42,377 bases of DNA from DASSUC01 sp035650075 (GTDB lineage Bacteria > Actinomycetota > Actinomycetes > Mycobacteriales > Micromonosporaceae): positions 1 through 42,377 of the forward strand of contig DASRII010000166.1 of the NCBI GenBank assembly GCA_035650075.1, written 5' to 3'. A program made the translations under genes and the position numbers. The notes below the pieces were generated by a model that saw only the letters and a list, made by a program, of their open reading frames with translations, did not search any database and was not told the DNA's origin. Positions 32,501 to 39,634 of the stretch are shown piece by piece (the first letter of the stretch is position 1; each line of letters starts with the position of its first letter).

Positions 32501-32733
32501 ACCGACTCGGCGGGCAGCAGCCGGCGCAGTCGCGATACGAGCGACTGCAACGCGTTGGTCTGGTCACCCGGTGGCGCATCGCCCCACAGCGCGTACGCCA
32601 ACGCCTCGGTGGCTACCGGCCGGCCGGGTTCGAGGGCGAGCCGGACCAGCAGCGCGCGCAGCCGCGCCCCACCGATCTCGACCGGCTGGTCCGCAACCGT
32701 CACCTCGACCGGGCCCAGGATCCCCACCCGCAT
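29536..32733 (-). CDS. AfsR-like regulator: SARP DNA-binding, BTAD, NB-ARC and TPR-like repeats
   Basis: A 1065-residue STAND-class regulator. Residues ~1-95 are an OmpR-like winged helix (EIGGARLRALLVRLAL, NALQSLVSRLRRLLP). Residues ~100-245 are the bacterial transcriptional activation domain (FERLATSGRNALRQGD ... GVDPSPALRDAHLAVLRG). An NB-ARC/ATPase core follows with P-loop GPGGAGKTRL (~286-295) and Walker B LLVLDNCEHL. The C-terminal half (residues ~570-1050) is a helical repeat array. Such proteins activate secondary-metabolite or stress genes when an effector triggers nucleotide exchange. It converges on DrrAB, overlapping its end, so a functional tie is plausible but unproven. A GACAGT box six bases before the ATG suggests a leaderless start. 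Confidence 0.93.
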   Translation of the reverse strand: MRVGILGPVEVTVADQPVEIGGARLRALLVRLALEPGRPVATEALAYALWGDAPPGDQTNALQSLVSRLRRLLPAESVSSGPAGYQLDIEPDEVDAVRFERLATSGRNALRQGDAVAAVRMLRDGLTLWRGPALFDMADAPYAVAPAARLEELRLAATEDRIEAELGTDRVAEQLVAELEALTAEHPLRERLGALRVRALHAAGRQAEALAVYEEVRHRLADELGVDPSPALRDAHLAVLRGSTTLAEPARRTGNLRAALTSFVGRREELNLIGKALTDSRLVTLVGPGGAGKTRLATTAAASAEMPDGVWLIELAPVSDPADVPLAVLRALGQREGGLLDTHAPAAQPRDALAVLLDALAPAEALLVLDNCEHLVDAAARLADDLLSRCPRLRVLATSREPLGILGEALCPVAPLRLPLSGASLDEALEYPAVQLLRDRAAAVRPGFALSDETIGTVVEICRRLDGLPLAIELAAARLRAMSLEQVADRLDDRFRLLTGGSRTAMPRHRTLRAVVAWSWDLLGDEERLLVDRLAVFPGAITEDSARGVCAGNGVPADAIGDLLDALVDKSLLQVVGDAAGRYRMLETIREYGLERLAEAGEVGRLQVRHAAHFLAFAETAEPHLRRAEQLDWMALLTAERDNLRAALHFACDTGDADTAIRLGAALSLLWTIQGESADAAAWLGRALEVPGDAPHEARAIVTAAYYINQAFVGGYQMPSNAAERLVEMVRDIDPATTHPLLSLIIPAVAMFTDDTARGHASAERGMTHPDPWVRATLTSFRGFMAENEGDATGMLTHLTAAADAFRQIGERWGLSTALTSLADAYTKRGEFEAAAEALEESIRLVSELNPADDAGYQQIRLAGVRAHLADVASVRAELNRFVTARPSARQARDTAFALLLLGELARNDGDLSGAERYYTDAWSAQERAPLVAPQFRALLRASFGHVAAGRGDWDSARTAIAEAIDLALDGMDMPVAATVALATAALYRGTGDHHRAARVLGATEALRGGPDRSNWDAERLANQLREALGEAEFVAAFAEGRSLDQAGALAAVDPRSARSHVRRR

Positions 32734-32837
32734 GGATCCACTGTCGCATCCGGACCACAGGGTCCGGCCGGCGGCGGACTTCCGCCATGGCGGGTTTCTG
32801 CCACCTGTACGACGTTCCGTCGCGCGTGGTGTCCCGG

Positions 32838-32843
32838 TAGGAC
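32838..32843 (+). promoter_or_regulatory. Candidate -10 box for a leaderless subtilase gene
   Basis: TAGGAC ends six bases before the ATG at 32850. A partial ribosome-like GGTAGG overlaps it, so the assignment is tentative. Confidence 0.35.
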
Positions 32844-32849
32844 CAGCGC

Positions 32850-35800
32850 ATGCCTCTGCGTAGCCCTCGCCAGAAGCGGATGTTGTGGCAGATCAGCGCG
32901 CTCCGCGCCACCCTCGCCGGAATCGCCGCTCTTGCCCTGCTCACCGGTCCTGGCGGACCCTCGCTGGCCGGCGCCGCACCGGCCGCCGCCGGGCCGCCGC
33001 CGGTCGCGGCCCGCACCCACACGGTCACCCTTCTCACCGGTGACGTGGTGCGGGTAGCCGATGTCGGCGACGGCAAGCAGCTCGTCGAGGTCCAGCGTCC
33101 GCGTGACGCGGTGGGCGGGGCGAGGGCGATGACCATCGGCAAGCACGTGTACGTGCTTCCGGACGAGGTGCTGCCGTACCTCGCCGCCGACCGGCTCGAC
33201 CGCCGGCTCTTCGACGTCACCGGGCTCATCGAGCAGGGGTACGACGACCAGCACAGCGACGGCATCCCGCTGATCGTCAGCTACGCGCCCGCGCCCCGGA
33301 CCACCCGATCCGTGCCCTCGGCCACCCCCGACGGCACCACCCACGTGCGCACCCTGCCGAGCATCAACGGTGCCGCGCTGAGGGCGTCCAAGAAGCGCGT
33401 GCGGGATGTGTGGCAGTCCGTCGCGCCACCCACTCCGGCGGTGGCGCCGGCGCTCGGCGACGGCCTGGCCAAGATCTGGCTGGATGGGAAGGTCCGGGCT
33501 CACCTGGCCGAGAGCACCGCGCAGATCGGCGCGCCGGCCGCCTGGGCCGCGGGCTACGACGGCTCGGGCGTGAAGGTGGCCGTCCTCGACACCGGCGTGG
33601 ACCAGGCTCACCCCGATCTGGCCGGTCGGGTCAGCCTCGCCGTCAGCTTCGTGCCCGGCGAGGGTACGGCGGACGTCAATGGCCACGGTACCCACGTGGC
33701 GTCCACTGTGGGCGGTAGCGGTGCCGCGTCCGGCGGTGTGGAGAAGGGCGTCGCGCCGGGCGCGAACCTGATCGTCGGCAAGGTGCTCAGCGACAGTGGA
33801 TTCGGCGAGGACTCCTGGGTCATCGCCGGCATGGAGTGGGCGGCCGCTCAGGGCGCCAAGGTGATCAGCATGAGCCTCGGCGACGACCGGCCGAGCGACG
33901 GTACCGACCCGATGAGCCTCGCGGTCGACCAGCTGACCGCGCAGACCGGTGCGCTGTTCGTCATCGCCGCCGGCAACACCGGAGCCGAGGCCGCCATGGG
34001 CGCACCCGGTACCGCCAACTCGGCGCTGACCGTGGGAGCCGTCGACTCGACCGACCAGCTCGCCTGGTTCTCGACGAAGGGCCCGCGCTACGGCGACTAC
34101 GGCATGAAGCCGGACATCACCGCCCCCGGCGTCGGCATCACGGCGGCCCACGCCGGCGGTACCGACTACGTCCCGATGGACGGGACCTCGATGGCCACCC
34201 CGCACGTGGCCGGGGCCGCCGCGATCCTCGCTCAGCAGCATCCACAGTGGACCTCGCAGCAGCTCAAGGACGCGTTGATGAGCACGTCCAAGCCGCTCGG
34301 CGGGCTGACCGCGTACGAGGTCGGCGCCGGGCGCGTCGACGTCGCCGCCTCGGTGGCCGCCACCGTCACCGCGACCGGCTCGGCGTACTTCGGCCTCCAG
34401 AGCTGGCCGCACGCCTCGATGACGCCGATCGACCGCACCGTGACGTACACCAACACCGGCGACGTCGACGTGACGCTGAACCTGACCGAGACCGCGGCCA
34501 TCACCGGTGGGCCGTACGACGTCGACCCGTGGGCGGATGCCGGTACCCCGGCCCCGGACGGCATGTTCACGCTGTCCGCGCCGTCCGTGACCGTGCCCGC
34601 GCACGGCACCGCGACGGTGACCGCCAGCGCGGTACCGGGTCTGGGCGCGGACGGCCGCCGGTACCTCGGCCAGATCGTGGCGACCGACGGGGGCGGCACG
34701 GTTCGGGCGCGTACCCAGGTCGGCATGTACGTCGAGGACGAGCGGCACAACCTCCACGTGACCGTGAAGGACCGGGCGGGCCACCCGGCCGCCGCGTTCG
34801 TGGCGTTGCAGATGCTCGCCGGCGACGCGTTCCCGTTCTTCGTAGCGGTCGACGAGACCGGTGAGGCGACGGTACGGCTGCGCGGTGCCGCGTACAGTGC
34901 GACCACCTACCTCGATGTGGCCGGCAGCAACGGGCCCGACTCGGTCGGCAAGGCGCTGCTCGGCGAACCGGAGCTCGTCCTCGACCGCGACCGCGCTCTC
35001 GTGCTGGACGCGCGGAAGGCGCGCGAGGTAACCGCGGTCGTGCCGCGTAAGACCGAGGACCGCGTGCTCTACATGGACTGGTACCGCGACGACGGCAAGG
35101 GCGGCGTGCTGGGTGACCAGTTCATGCTGCCGGCGAAGTTCGACAGCATGTTCGTGCTGCCGACCCGGCAGGTGACGATCGGCAGCTTCGAGTACGAGAC
35201 GCGGTGGCGGAAGGAGTACCCGCGGCTGACCGTGACCGACCGCGGCCGGCCGGTGACCGTCTACGGCCAGGCCGGGTCGAGCTTCTACAACGGCAAGGGC
35301 CAGCTCGACGCGGTGTACGCCGGCACCGGTACCCCGGCCGAGTATGCGGGCCGCAACGTGCGGGGCAAGGTCGTGCTGGTGACCCGGTCCGACGAGATCT
35401 CGGCGTCGGCGCGGGCGCAGGCCGCGGCGGACGCGGGTGCGAAGCTGCTAATCGTCGTCAACGACGGCCCGGGCAAGCTGTTCGAGTGGGTCGGGCCGGA
35501 CACCTTCGACGGTTACAGCGCGGTACCGGTCGTCACGGTCACCGCCCGGGTCGGCGCGCCGCTGGTCGCCGAGGCGCGGCGAGGCAAGCTTCGCCTGGCG
35601 CTCGAGGGCGTACCGAACTCGCCGTACGCCTACGACCTCGTCGATCCGCACCCGGGTCGGGTGCCGACCAACCTGACCTACAAGCCGCGGGCATCCGATC
35701 TCTCCACTGTGGACATGCGGTTCTTCGGTCGGCAGACGACGCCGAGCGGCGAGTTCCGCTGGGACTACCGGCCGTACCGGCCTTCCTCCCTCGGGATGTG

Positions 35801-36632
35801 GCACCGGGTCGACATGCCCGGCACGCGTACCGACTACGTCTCGGCGCAGCCGGGCACGGCGTGGGCGGAGAGCGCGGTCACCGGCCCCGGGCTCGCCGTG
35901 GTGTCGGTGGGTCAGGTGCACGCGCTCCAGCCGGGGAAGAAGACGACGGTCGACTTCTTCGGCCCGGTGGTCCGCCCGCGGGATGGCGGAGGTTTCATCC
36001 CGTCCGAGCGGTACGACGGTTTCCTGGTGTTCAACATGCAGCCGTGGTCCGACGGCGGTGCGGGGCACGCCGGCTACCTGACGTACGGCAGCGACACGCT
36101 GACGATGAAGGTGTACGCCGGCGGTGAGCTGGTCAAGGTATCCGAGGGCTTCGCGCAGGCGTCGATCTGGCCGGTGCCGGCGGAGACCATCAACTACACC
36201 GTGGACCTCGAGGCGAACCGGGATCCGGCGGTCTACCCGCTGTCCCCGCGTACGCACACCGTGTGGCAGGTCATATCGCTGCCGGTAGCCAGCCCCGACG
36301 ACATCGACGGCATGCCGGTCCTGCAGCTGGACTACCGGGTCGACGCCGATCTGGCCGGGAACGTCCGGGGCGGTCGGCAGAGCGTCGGCCTGCTCGCGAG
36401 CCACCTGCCCGGCGTGCGGGGCGGCGGCCGGGTCGTCGAGACCACGCTCGAGGTGTCGTTCGACGACGGCGCCACCTGGCGGGCGGCCACACTGACCCCG
36501 GCCGCCGGTGGAGGCTGGACCGCCTCGTTCGACGCGCCAAGCCAGGGCTACGTCTCGCTACGGGCCACCGCCCGCGACGACGCCGGCAACTCGATCTCCC
36601 AGGAGGTGATCCGGGCGTACGGCCTCCGCTAG
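32850..36632 (+). CDS. Secreted subtilisin-like serine protease (S8) with PA domain
   Basis: A 1260-residue exported protease. A basic start, a hydrophobic helix (ATLAGIAALALLTG) and an Ala/Pro-rich stretch form the signal region. A propeptide of about 170 residues follows. The catalytic Asp, His, Asn and Ser are D247 (VAVLDTGVD), H279 (NGHGTHVAST), N376 (AAGNTG) and S447 (DGTSMATPHVAGAAA). A protease-associated (PA) domain lies at roughly 800-910 (GRNVRGKVVLVTRSD ... GAKLLIVVND). The rest is beta-sandwich-like and may bind substrate or the cell surface. Genes of this build in actinobacteria are mostly nutritional or developmental proteases. Convergent end: its stop shares CTAG with the GNAT gene. 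Confidence 0.94.
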   Translation: MPLRSPRQKRMLWQISALRATLAGIAALALLTGPGGPSLAGAAPAAAGPPPVAARTHTVTLLTGDVVRVADVGDGKQLVEVQRPRDAVGGARAMTIGKHVYVLPDEVLPYLAADRLDRRLFDVTGLIEQGYDDQHSDGIPLIVSYAPAPRTTRSVPSATPDGTTHVRTLPSINGAALRASKKRVRDVWQSVAPPTPAVAPALGDGLAKIWLDGKVRAHLAESTAQIGAPAAWAAGYDGSGVKVAVLDTGVDQAHPDLAGRVSLAVSFVPGEGTADVNGHGTHVASTVGGSGAASGGVEKGVAPGANLIVGKVLSDSGFGEDSWVIAGMEWAAAQGAKVISMSLGDDRPSDGTDPMSLAVDQLTAQTGALFVIAAGNTGAEAAMGAPGTANSALTVGAVDSTDQLAWFSTKGPRYGDYGMKPDITAPGVGITAAHAGGTDYVPMDGTSMATPHVAGAAAILAQQHPQWTSQQLKDALMSTSKPLGGLTAYEVGAGRVDVAASVAATVTATGSAYFGLQSWPHASMTPIDRTVTYTNTGDVDVTLNLTETAAITGGPYDVDPWADAGTPAPDGMFTLSAPSVTVPAHGTATVTASAVPGLGADGRRYLGQIVATDGGGTVRARTQVGMYVEDERHNLHVTVKDRAGHPAAAFVALQMLAGDAFPFFVAVDETGEATVRLRGAAYSATTYLDVAGSNGPDSVGKALLGEPELVLDRDRALVLDARKAREVTAVVPRKTEDRVLYMDWYRDDGKGGVLGDQFMLPAKFDSMFVLPTRQVTIGSFEYETRWRKEYPRLTVTDRGRPVTVYGQAGSSFYNGKGQLDAVYAGTGTPAEYAGRNVRGKVVLVTRSDEISASARAQAAADAGAKLLIVVNDGPGKLFEWVGPDTFDGYSAVPVVTVTARVGAPLVAEARRGKLRLALEGVPNSPYAYDLVDPHPGRVPTNLTYKPRASDLSTVDMRFFGRQTTPSGEFRWDYRPYRPSSLGMWHRVDMPGTRTDYVSAQPGTAWAESAVTGPGLAVVSVGQVHALQPGKKTTVDFFGPVVRPRDGGGFIPSERYDGFLVFNMQPWSDGGAGHAGYLTYGSDTLTMKVYAGGELVKVSEGFAQASIWPVPAETINYTVDLEANRDPAVYPLSPRTHTVWQVISLPVASPDDIDGMPVLQLDYRVDADLAGNVRGGRQSVGLLASHLPGVRGGGRVVETTLEVSFDDGATWRAATLTPAAGGGWTASFDAPSQGYVSLRATARDDAGNSISQEVIRAYGLR

Positions 36633-37090
36633 TCGGTGCGCTTCTCGAGGAAGACGAGCGGCTCGGATCCTGGCGGCGTGGGGATGTCCACGTAGCCGAG
36701 CCGCCGGTACAGCCGAATGTTCTGCTCGCTGCGCGGCCCGGTGAACAGTACGAACCGGGCCGCTCGGCCGGCGAAGCGGCGCTCGAGCTCGGCTACGAGT
36801 TGGCTGCCGATACCCTGGCCCTGCAGATCCGGCGCGACCGAGAGCCGGCCGATGTGGCAGGTATCCCCGTCCAGCCGACCCCGGCCGGATCCCACGATGC
36901 GGGTACCGAGTACCGCCTTCAGCACCAGGATCGACGAGATCGCGACCTCGATCTCGGTCACGGTCTCCCGCAGGGGTGGTAGCCGGAAACTGCTGTGCAG
37001 CTCGCCTTCGGTCAGGTACGCCGCCCGCTGCAGCGTGAGCAGCTCACCCGCGTCCTGGGCGGCAGCGTCGGTGATGATCAGATTCTGCAC
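36629..37090 (-). CDS. GNAT-family N-acetyltransferase
   Basis: Acetyltransferase of 153 aa when started at the GTG at 37090, which follows AGGAGGAGGC; an in-frame ATG at 37162 would add 24 Arg/Gly-rich residues unlike the family. The acetyl-CoA loop is visible as LSVAPDLQGQGIGSQLVAELE (RxxGxG/A type), and the end LYRRLGYVDIP is the usual GNAT closing element. Acceptor unknown. The stop codon shares CTAG with the subtilase stop. The upstream region is shared with the divergent TrmB/LuxR-type regulator gene. Confidence 0.88.
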   Translation of the reverse strand: MQNLIITDAAAQDAGELLTLQRAAYLTEGELHSSFRLPPLRETVTEIEVAISSILVLKAVLGTRIVGSGRGRLDGDTCHIGRLSVAPDLQGQGIGSQLVAELERRFAGRAARFVLFTGPRSEQNIRLYRRLGYVDIPTPPGSEPLVFLEKRTD

Positions 37091-37202
37091 GCCTCCTCCT
37101 GCCACCGTCCGCTCGGGCGCTAGCGCGCCCAGCGCTCCTCGATGAGGGCGAGTCGGGCTCATGTGCCCTGCACCCGGCCATCCTCACACGCACCGGCGCT
37201 CG

Positions 37203-37208
37203 TATTCT
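37203..37208 (+). promoter_or_regulatory. Candidate -10 box for a leaderless regulator gene
   Basis: TATTCT ends six bases before the ATG at 37215, an ideal leaderless spacing; no Shine-Dalgarno sequence is present. Confidence 0.55.
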
Positions 37209-37214
37209 GCGATC

Positions 37215-38186
37215 ATGCTGGCCGCGCTGGGGCTCGACCCGGTCGAGGAGGAGGTCTACCGCCGCCTGGTGACCCGGGCGGGCAGCACCGTGGCCGACCT
37301 CGCCGGCGTCACCGGCCGCACACCGGATCAGATCGAACGTCTGTTGGGCACGCTCGTCGACCGCGGGCTGGCCGTCGCGTCCGGTGGGGTCTACTCGGCG
37401 GCGCCGCCCGCGGTGGCGCTCGGGGCGTTGCTGCGGCGGTACCGCGATGAGCTGTACCTGGCGGAACGGGAACTGGCCACGCTCTCCGAGGAGCACAGGG
37501 TGGCTACTCTCCGCGACGGGGCGGGCGGGGTGGTTGAAGTCATCACCGACATCGCGGCGGTCCGGCACCGGTACATCCAGGTCCAGGAGGCCGCGCGGCA
37601 CGAGGTGCGGTCGATGGTGGTACCGAACATGATCGTCGTCCCGCCGCGGGAGAACGTGGCCGGCTTCGCCGCGATGCGCCGCGGGGTGCGGTACCGGGCG
37701 ATCGTCGGTCGCGAGTCGCTATCCGTACCGGGATTCGTGGCGGAGGCGATCGAGAGCATCGAGCAGGGCGAGGAGATCCGCGTCGCGGACCACGTACCGA
37801 TCAAGCTGATCATCGCCGACCAGGATCGCGCGATGTTGCCGCTGCCGCCCGGCCAGAACACGGCGCCGTCCTCGATCCTGGTACACGCGAGCGGACTGCT
37901 CGACGCGCTCATCGCACTGTTCGAGATGACGTGGGACCGGGCGTTCCCGCTCTGGCCGAACGCCGCGGGCGACGACCTGGTCGAAAGCCGACCGGGTGAC
38001 CTCGACGAGCTCGACTCCCGGGTCCTCGCGCTGTTGCTCACCGGGCTGACCGACCAGGCAGTTGCCGGGCAGCTCGGCCTGTCGCTGCGTACCGTCCAGC
38101 GCCGGATCCGCGTTCTCCTCGACAAGGCCGGAGTCGAAACGCGGATACAACTCGGTTGGTACGCCGCTCGCCACGACTGGGCCTGA
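37215..38186 (+). CDS. TrmB-like / LuxR-type two-HTH transcription regulator
   Basis: Regulator of 323 aa with two DNA-binding parts. The first ~75 residues are a TrmB-like winged helix (EEEVYRRLVTRAGSTVADLAGVTG, then ERLLGTLVDRGLAVA). The middle (~95-250) is an effector-like domain (MVVPNMIVVPPRENVAG, YRAIVGRESLSVPGFVAEA). The last ~60 residues are a LuxR-type helix-turn-helix (LLLTGLTDQAVAGQLGLSLRTVQRRIRVLLDKAGVETR). This layout is frequent in actinobacteria, where the ligands are mostly unknown. The ATG at 37215 is chosen because TATTCT lies six bases upstream. It is divergent from the GNAT gene. Confidence 0.9.
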   Translation: MLAALGLDPVEEEVYRRLVTRAGSTVADLAGVTGRTPDQIERLLGTLVDRGLAVASGGVYSAAPPAVALGALLRRYRDELYLAERELATLSEEHRVATLRDGAGGVVEVITDIAAVRHRYIQVQEAARHEVRSMVVPNMIVVPPRENVAGFAAMRRGVRYRAIVGRESLSVPGFVAEAIESIEQGEEIRVADHVPIKLIIADQDRAMLPLPPGQNTAPSSILVHASGLLDALIALFEMTWDRAFPLWPNAAGDDLVESRPGDLDELDSRVLALLLTGLTDQAVAGQLGLSLRTVQRRIRVLLDKAGVETRIQLGWYAARHDWA

Positions 38187-38227
38187 GCTCCGAGGAGGAC
38201 GATGAGCATCTCGATCCGGGTGGCCTC

Positions 38228-38353
38228 GTGCTGGCCCTGGCTCTGCTGCCGTTCGGTGCGGTGTTCTGGTGGGGCTTCGCGCTGCCGTTCGGCCCGGTAC
38301 TCGCCGTGGCCCGCACCATCCTGATCCTCATCAGCTGGCGAAGCCTCGAGTAG
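38228..38353 (+). CDS. Possible 41-residue membrane peptide
   Basis: The frame from 38228 to 38353 encodes a very hydrophobic peptide (LALALLPFGAVFWWGFALPF, then RTILILISWRSLE) with room for one or two membrane segments. The start is unclear: the frame is open back to 38156 inside the regulator gene, while the good GAGGAGG-ATG at 38202 opens another frame giving a 40-residue Cys/Ser/Arg-rich peptide. It could be a small membrane protein or a decayed gene with a frameshift. Low confidence. Confidence 0.3.
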   Translation: MLALALLPFGAVFWWGFALPFGPVLAVARTILILISWRSLE

Positions 38354-38383
38354 CCATCTGGTACCATATCTTGTACCAGATGG
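38354..38383. promoter_or_regulatory. YefM-YoeB operator palindrome
   Basis: Eleven bases at 38354-38364 (CCATCTGGTAC) are perfectly complementary to 38373-38383 (GTACCAGATGG), with eight bases between. The spacer and arms contain TATCTT (38367-38372), a plausible -10 box, so repressor binding would cover the promoter. YefM-type antitoxins are known to bind palindromes with TGTACA-like cores, and GGTACC and TGTACC occur here. Confidence 0.8.
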
Positions 38384-38403
38384 TCGCCACGGTGGGAGGC
38401 TTC

Positions 38404-38655
38404 ATGACCGCGATCACCGCTACCGAAGCACGTAAGCGCCTGTTCCCGCTTATCGAGCAGGTCAACGATGACCACACTCCGGTCGAGATCGTGCACAAGC
38501 GGGGCAACGCGGTGCTGGTGTCCAAAGAGGACTGGGACTCGATGGTCGAGACCGCGTACCTGTCCCAGGGACCCAACGGTCGTAAGCTTCGCCGCGCTAT
38601 CGAGGAGTTGAACGCCGGCGGAGGGGTCGAGCACGAACTGATCGACGCCGAGTGA
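38404..38655 (+). CDS. yefM: YefM/Phd-family antitoxin
   Basis: Antitoxin of 83 aa. It begins MTAITATEARKRLFPLIEQV, the Phd/YefM dimer and DNA-binding fold, continues with VEIVHKRGNAVLVSKEDWDSM, and ends in a flexible tail that neutralises the toxin. The ATG at 38404 follows GGGAGG. Its TGA overlaps the GTG of the toxin gene (GTGA), the usual coupling that keeps antitoxin ahead of toxin. It should repress its own promoter through the palindrome at 38354-38383. Confidence 0.93.
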   Translation: MTAITATEARKRLFPLIEQVNDDHTPVEIVHKRGNAVLVSKEDWDSMVETAYLSQGPNGRKLRRAIEELNAGGGVEHELIDAE

Positions 38656-38924
38656 AGATCACCTTTGCGACTGACGCCTGGGAACAGTACCTGCACTGGC
38701 AGACCACCGACCGAAAGATCCTCGAGCGGATCAACCTTCTGATCCGTGACATCATGCGTGACGATTCAGACGGCGGGATCGGCAAGCCGGAGCGATTGCG
38801 GGGCGATCTCTCCGGCTTCTCGTCGCGGCGAATTGATGACGAGCACCGGTTGGTCTACCGCGTCGACACTGAGTCCGACAGCTTGTTGATCGCGCAGTGT
38901 CGGTACCACTACTGCGATCGATGA
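38652..38924 (+). CDS. yoeB: YoeB-family mRNA endonuclease toxin
   Basis: Ribosome-dependent RNase toxin of 90 aa, close to the usual length (84). Key catalytic residues can be aligned: E47 (GKPERLRGDL), R66 (DEHRLVYRV), H86 and Y87 (CRYHYCDR). The full catalytic set is present, so the toxin should be active. It starts with GTG at 38652, overlapping the antitoxin stop. The gene pair is flanked by a regulator and a TetR gene, without signs of a mobile element. Confidence 0.93.
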   Translation: MKITFATDAWEQYLHWQTTDRKILERINLLIRDIMRDDSDGGIGKPERLRGDLSGFSSRRIDDEHRLVYRVDTESDSLLIAQCRYHYCDR

Positions 38925-38937
38925 CGCTGCGATGCTC

Positions 38938-39570
38938 CTAGCGGACGTCGGGGAGCCCGGCGGTCAGGGCGGCTAACGCCCGCTCGGCCTGCCGCCGTAC
39001 GCGCCGACGCACATCTCGAACGCTCGCCCCGGACAGGATCTGCTCGCGTACGTAGCTCACCACCGCACGGTGCACGCCGACGAGCGCGTTGGCCGCGACC
39101 CAGGGTTGGATGTCGTCGGCCCGCCGGGACGTCTCCGAGCGGATCAGCCCGGCCAGCGAACCGGTTGCCTGATCGTAGATCTGGCGCTCGCGCGCCTGGA
39201 GCGCCGGACTGTCCGCGACGATGCGCGCCGCGGCTCGTAGCCCCGCGGTCGCCTCGTTGTCCGCGGCGCTCATCAGCCCGCCCATCCCCAGCACATGGTC
39301 GCGGAACGCGTCGACGATCGACCGGCCCGCAGGCCTCCGCCGGATCGCCGTCAGCAGACCATCCTCGAACGCTTCCATCCGGAAGTAGACCAGATCCTCC
39401 TTGGCCGGGAAGTAGTTGAAGACGGTTGCCTCCGAGACGCCCGCCTGCCGGGCGATCTGGGCAACCGTCACCTTGTCGAACCCGTACTCCGCGAACAATG
39501 CGAACGCCGAGTCGGCGATCGACTGCTTGGTCAGCCGCTTCTTGCGCTCGCGCAGGCCGGGTTCGGGCAC
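38938..39570 (-). CDS. TetR-family repressor
   Basis: Repressor of 210 aa. The N-terminal helix-turn-helix is canonical (SAFALFAEYGFDKVTVAQIARQAGVSE, in two parts: FDKVTVAQIARQ and AGVSEATVFNYFPAKEDL). The C-terminal ligand domain is helical and variable; ligand unknown. The GTG at 39570 follows AGGGGTGG. It is divergent from a luciferase-like oxidoreductase gene and probably represses both genes through the tandem palindromes at 39584-39617. Confidence 0.93.
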   Translation of the reverse strand: MPEPGLRERKKRLTKQSIADSAFALFAEYGFDKVTVAQIARQAGVSEATVFNYFPAKEDLVYFRMEAFEDGLLTAIRRRPAGRSIVDAFRDHVLGMGGLMSAADNEATAGLRAAARIVADSPALQARERQIYDQATGSLAGLIRSETSRRADDIQPWVAANALVGVHRAVVSYVREQILSGASVRDVRRRVRRQAERALAALTAGLPDVR

Positions 39571-39583
39571 GTACCACCCCTAC

Positions 39584-39617
39584 GGTAGAGTGACAGTAAA
39601 GTTAGAGTCACTCTAAC
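39584..39617. promoter_or_regulatory. Tandem TetR operators
   Basis: GTTAGAGTCACTCTAAC (39601-39617) is a perfect 17-base palindrome. A degenerate copy, 39584-39600, abuts it directly and matches in 12 of 17 positions. TAGAGT hexamers in either direction resemble -10 boxes, so bound repressor would block both divergent genes. Confidence 0.75.
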
Positions 39618-39634
39618 ATTTGAGGAGGCGCGCC

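Noticed and set aside
32700..34784. 694-codon minus-strand open frame opposite the subtilase gene
   Set aside because: Composition is that of an antisense shadow, and the plus strand carries the full subtilase catalytic set.
38354..38924. Toxin-antitoxin pair as mark of a mobile island
   Set aside because: No integrase, tRNA, direct-repeat ends or composition change flank it.
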